Of a DNA stretch of 57,964 nt, positions 56,493 to 57,964 are shown one piece after another. Source of the stretch: a virus; IMG/VR virus record IMGVR_UViG_3300020709_000001, positions 1 to 57,964 of that record; one strand, written 5' to 3'. The position numbers were made by a program, and so were the translations under genes. The first letter of the stretch is position 1, and each line of letters starts with the position of its first letter. The notes beneath the pieces are model-generated. The model had not been told where the DNA came from. It was given only the letters and a program-made list of their open reading frames with translations, and made no database searches.

Positions 56493-57964
56493 TTATGCTC
56501 CTAATTGTGCTTCTAAAGCGGTTACTTTTGCGTTGAGTTCTTGAATAGCTTTAATCATTGCTGGAACTAAAGCTGACGCATCCACTTGCCAAGGTTTATC
56601 AATAGAACCATCTTCATTATCAATTCCTTGTGTTACAGCTTCAGGTGCAACATCATTTAATTCTTGAGCAATAAGTCCAAAATCAACTTGTTGTTTATTT
56701 GAAATCCAGTCAAAACTGCGAATTTTTACATTTGCTAATTTTGCCAAGCCTGAACCAGCATCAACAATATTTTCTTTTAATCGTTGGTCAGAAGTTGCGT
56801 TGTAAAGTGTATTTGTTCCGTTGTAAGTAATAGAACCAACAGCACTAAATGTTGCTCCTGAACCAAAATAATGCAAATATCTTGTTCCAGATGTTCCTTG
56901 ATTCCATGCTGTAAAACATTGAATTGCTGATGTTGCTGATGTTGAAGAAATGCCAGCACCACTACCAAAAACACCATTAACAAAGAAGGCACCATTACCA
57001 TCAATTACCATTCTAGGATTACCATCACCATCAGATAACACAATGTAGTTACTTGCTGTACGGATGTCTAGACCGCCTTGGTTGCCTGTATAAGCACCAA
57101 GAATTGTATTTTTAGAACCAGTTGAAACTAAATAACCAGAACCTACACCAATAAATGTGTTGTATTGTCCAGTTGTTTGTTGTCCAGCAAAATAACCAAC
57201 GCCTGTATTTGAAATACTTGTAGTATTACTATAAAAGGCTTGATAACCTACTGCTGTGTTGTTAGATGCGGTGGTGTTGTTTCCAAGTGCTGAATGACCA
57301 AGGGCAGTATTATAGCTACCAGTTGTATAAGCACTAGCAAAATAACCTAATGAACCATAACCAATAGCTGTCGAATATGAACCAGTTGTAAGTCCATAAC
57401 CAGCAGCTAAACCAACTGCCGTATTTTGTGTGCCAGTAGTATTGCTATAACCAGCCTGATAACCTACTGCTGTGTTATTAGATGCGGTGGTGTTTGAAAC
57501 TAATGCTGCGTAACCTATTGCAGTATTGTTTGCACCAGTTGAATTTGTATATAAAGCGCCATTACCAAATGCGCTGTTGTTTGCACCAGTTGTAGAATAT
57601 GCTGACTGATATCCTACTGCTGTATTTGCGTTTGATGTGCTATTTGTATATAAAGCACCTAAACCAATTGCAGTATTTTGTGTGCCTGTTGTGTTGGAGT
57701 ACCCAGCCTGATAACCTACTGCTGTGTTATTAGAGGCGGTGGTGTTGTTATATAAAGCCTGAATTCCTAAAGCAACATTATAAGAACCTGTTGTACTGAA
57801 ATTCATTGCATTTAAACCCATTGCAATGTTGTATGAGCCAGTTGTGTTAGCTGGCATAGCTCCAGCACCAAAAGCAGAGTTTTGTGTTCCGCTAGTGTTT
57901 GCTTTTAAAGCCGTGTAACCAAAAGCGGTATTATAGTTTCCAGTATTTGCATAAAGAGCCTGAT
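56493..57964 (-). CDS. Tail fibre with Peptidase_S74 chaperone domain, C-terminal part
   Basis: The frame is open from the right end of the window and continues the protein begun at 1271 (full length 878 aa on the circle). It continues the beta-roll repeats (NNTTASNNTAVGYQAGYSNT and variants), then a beta-rich linker, then the intramolecular chaperone: ATSDQRLKENI with catalytic Ser780 and Lys785, FDWISNKQQVDFGLIAQELN and a C-terminal coiled coil. Family members trimerise the fibre and cut themselves off before the Ser. The ATG at 57857 is internal, not the start. Confidence 0.92.
   Translation of the reverse strand, partial: QALYANTGNYNTAFGYTALKANTSGTQNSAFGAGAMPANTTGSYNIAMGLNAMNFSTTGSYNVALGIQALYNNTTASNNTAVGYQAGYSNTTGTQNTAIGLGALYTNSTSNANTAVGYQSAYSTTGANNSAFGNGALYTNSTGANNTAIGYAALVSNTTASNNTAVGYQAGYSNTTGTQNTAVGLAAGYGLTTGSYSTAIGYGSLGYFASAYTTGSYNTALGHSALGNNTTASNNTAVGYQAFYSNTTSISNTGVGYFAGQQTTGQYNTFIGVGSGYLVSTGSKNTILGAYTGNQGGLDIRTASNYIVLSDGDGNPRMVIDGNGAFFVNGVFGSGAGISSTSATSAIQCFTAWNQGTSGTRYLHYFGSGATFSAVGSITYNGTNTLYNATSDQRLKENIVDAGSGLAKLANVKIRSFDWISNKQQVDFGLIAQELNDVAPEAVTQGIDNEDGSIDKPWQVDASALVPAMIKAIQELNAKVTALEAQLGA
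57859..57964. repeat. Terminal direct repeat (right copy)
   Basis: Exact copy of bases 1-106. It lies inside the coding sequence of the S74 tail fibre gene, which is itself internally repetitive, so the number of repeat units at this point could be mis-assembled. Confidence 0.95.

Noticed and set aside
57857-57859. ATG at 57857 as start of the S74 fibre
   Set aside because: The frame is open upstream across the circular join to the ATG at 1271, and there is no ribosome binding site before 57857.

Overview
The window is a complete genome of a short-tailed (podovirus-like) double-stranded DNA phage. The last 106 bases (57859-57964) repeat the first 106 exactly, so the contig closes into a circle of 57,858 bp. 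The join falls inside one gene, a tail fibre with a Peptidase_S74 chaperone domain, so that gene appears as two pieces at the window ends. Podovirus architecture is inferred from a large portal, adaptor proteins, a P22 gp10-like tail protein and several large ejection-type proteins, with no tape measure, sheath or tail-tube genes. A Gram-negative host is inferred from the i-spanin and nested o-spanin. The AT-rich composition and protein families resemble uncultured aquatic phages, but the host cannot be named. No integrase, reverse transcriptase or CRISPR array was found, and no tRNA gene was recognised by eye.

Layout. The virion operon is on the minus strand. It runs from 18795 down to 1 and, across the circular join, from 57858 down to 42056. 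Its order is: a 1151-aa polyvalent protein, portal, GroES-like co-chaperonin, scaffold, capsid proteins, adaptor, fibres, the S74 fibre, small proteins, the lysis cassette (holin candidates, Rz/Rz1, GH108 endolysin), adaptor, fibre, tail protein, cupin-like and GNAT proteins, two cysteine-rich proteins and two ejection proteins, one with an M15 peptidase domain. Terminase large subunit (plus, 18841-20283) and small subunit (minus, 21154-21597) flank a repeat-rich non-coding region. A GIY-YIG homing endonuclease gene lies directly upstream of the small terminase gene.

The early and replication region is on the plus strand from 22728 to 42071. It starts after a 560-bp non-coding stretch with at least eight copies of ATGTAACT. 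It encodes small early proteins, a primase-helicase, a DUF932 protein, nucleotide enzymes (phosphoribosyltransferase, MazG-like, dCMP deaminase, deoxyribosyltransferase, HD phosphohydrolase, diverged ThyX), a candidate ssDNA-binding protein, DNA polymerase A, a Cas4-like nuclease, a VRR-NUC nuclease and an SNF2 helicase. Extended -10 promoters precede gene groups, and three carry the same 16-bp box at exactly the same distance from the -10.

The most striking element is a complete type I hammerhead ribozyme (23770-23821) between two small early genes. All core nucleotides and three stems are present, and the predicted cut is after 23815, just upstream of the next gene's ribosome binding site. 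Also notable is a 19-bp sequence repeated eight times at gene junctions, where it encodes the end of one gene and the start of the next, next to small duplicated EPVAW/PLYTHPAK proteins.
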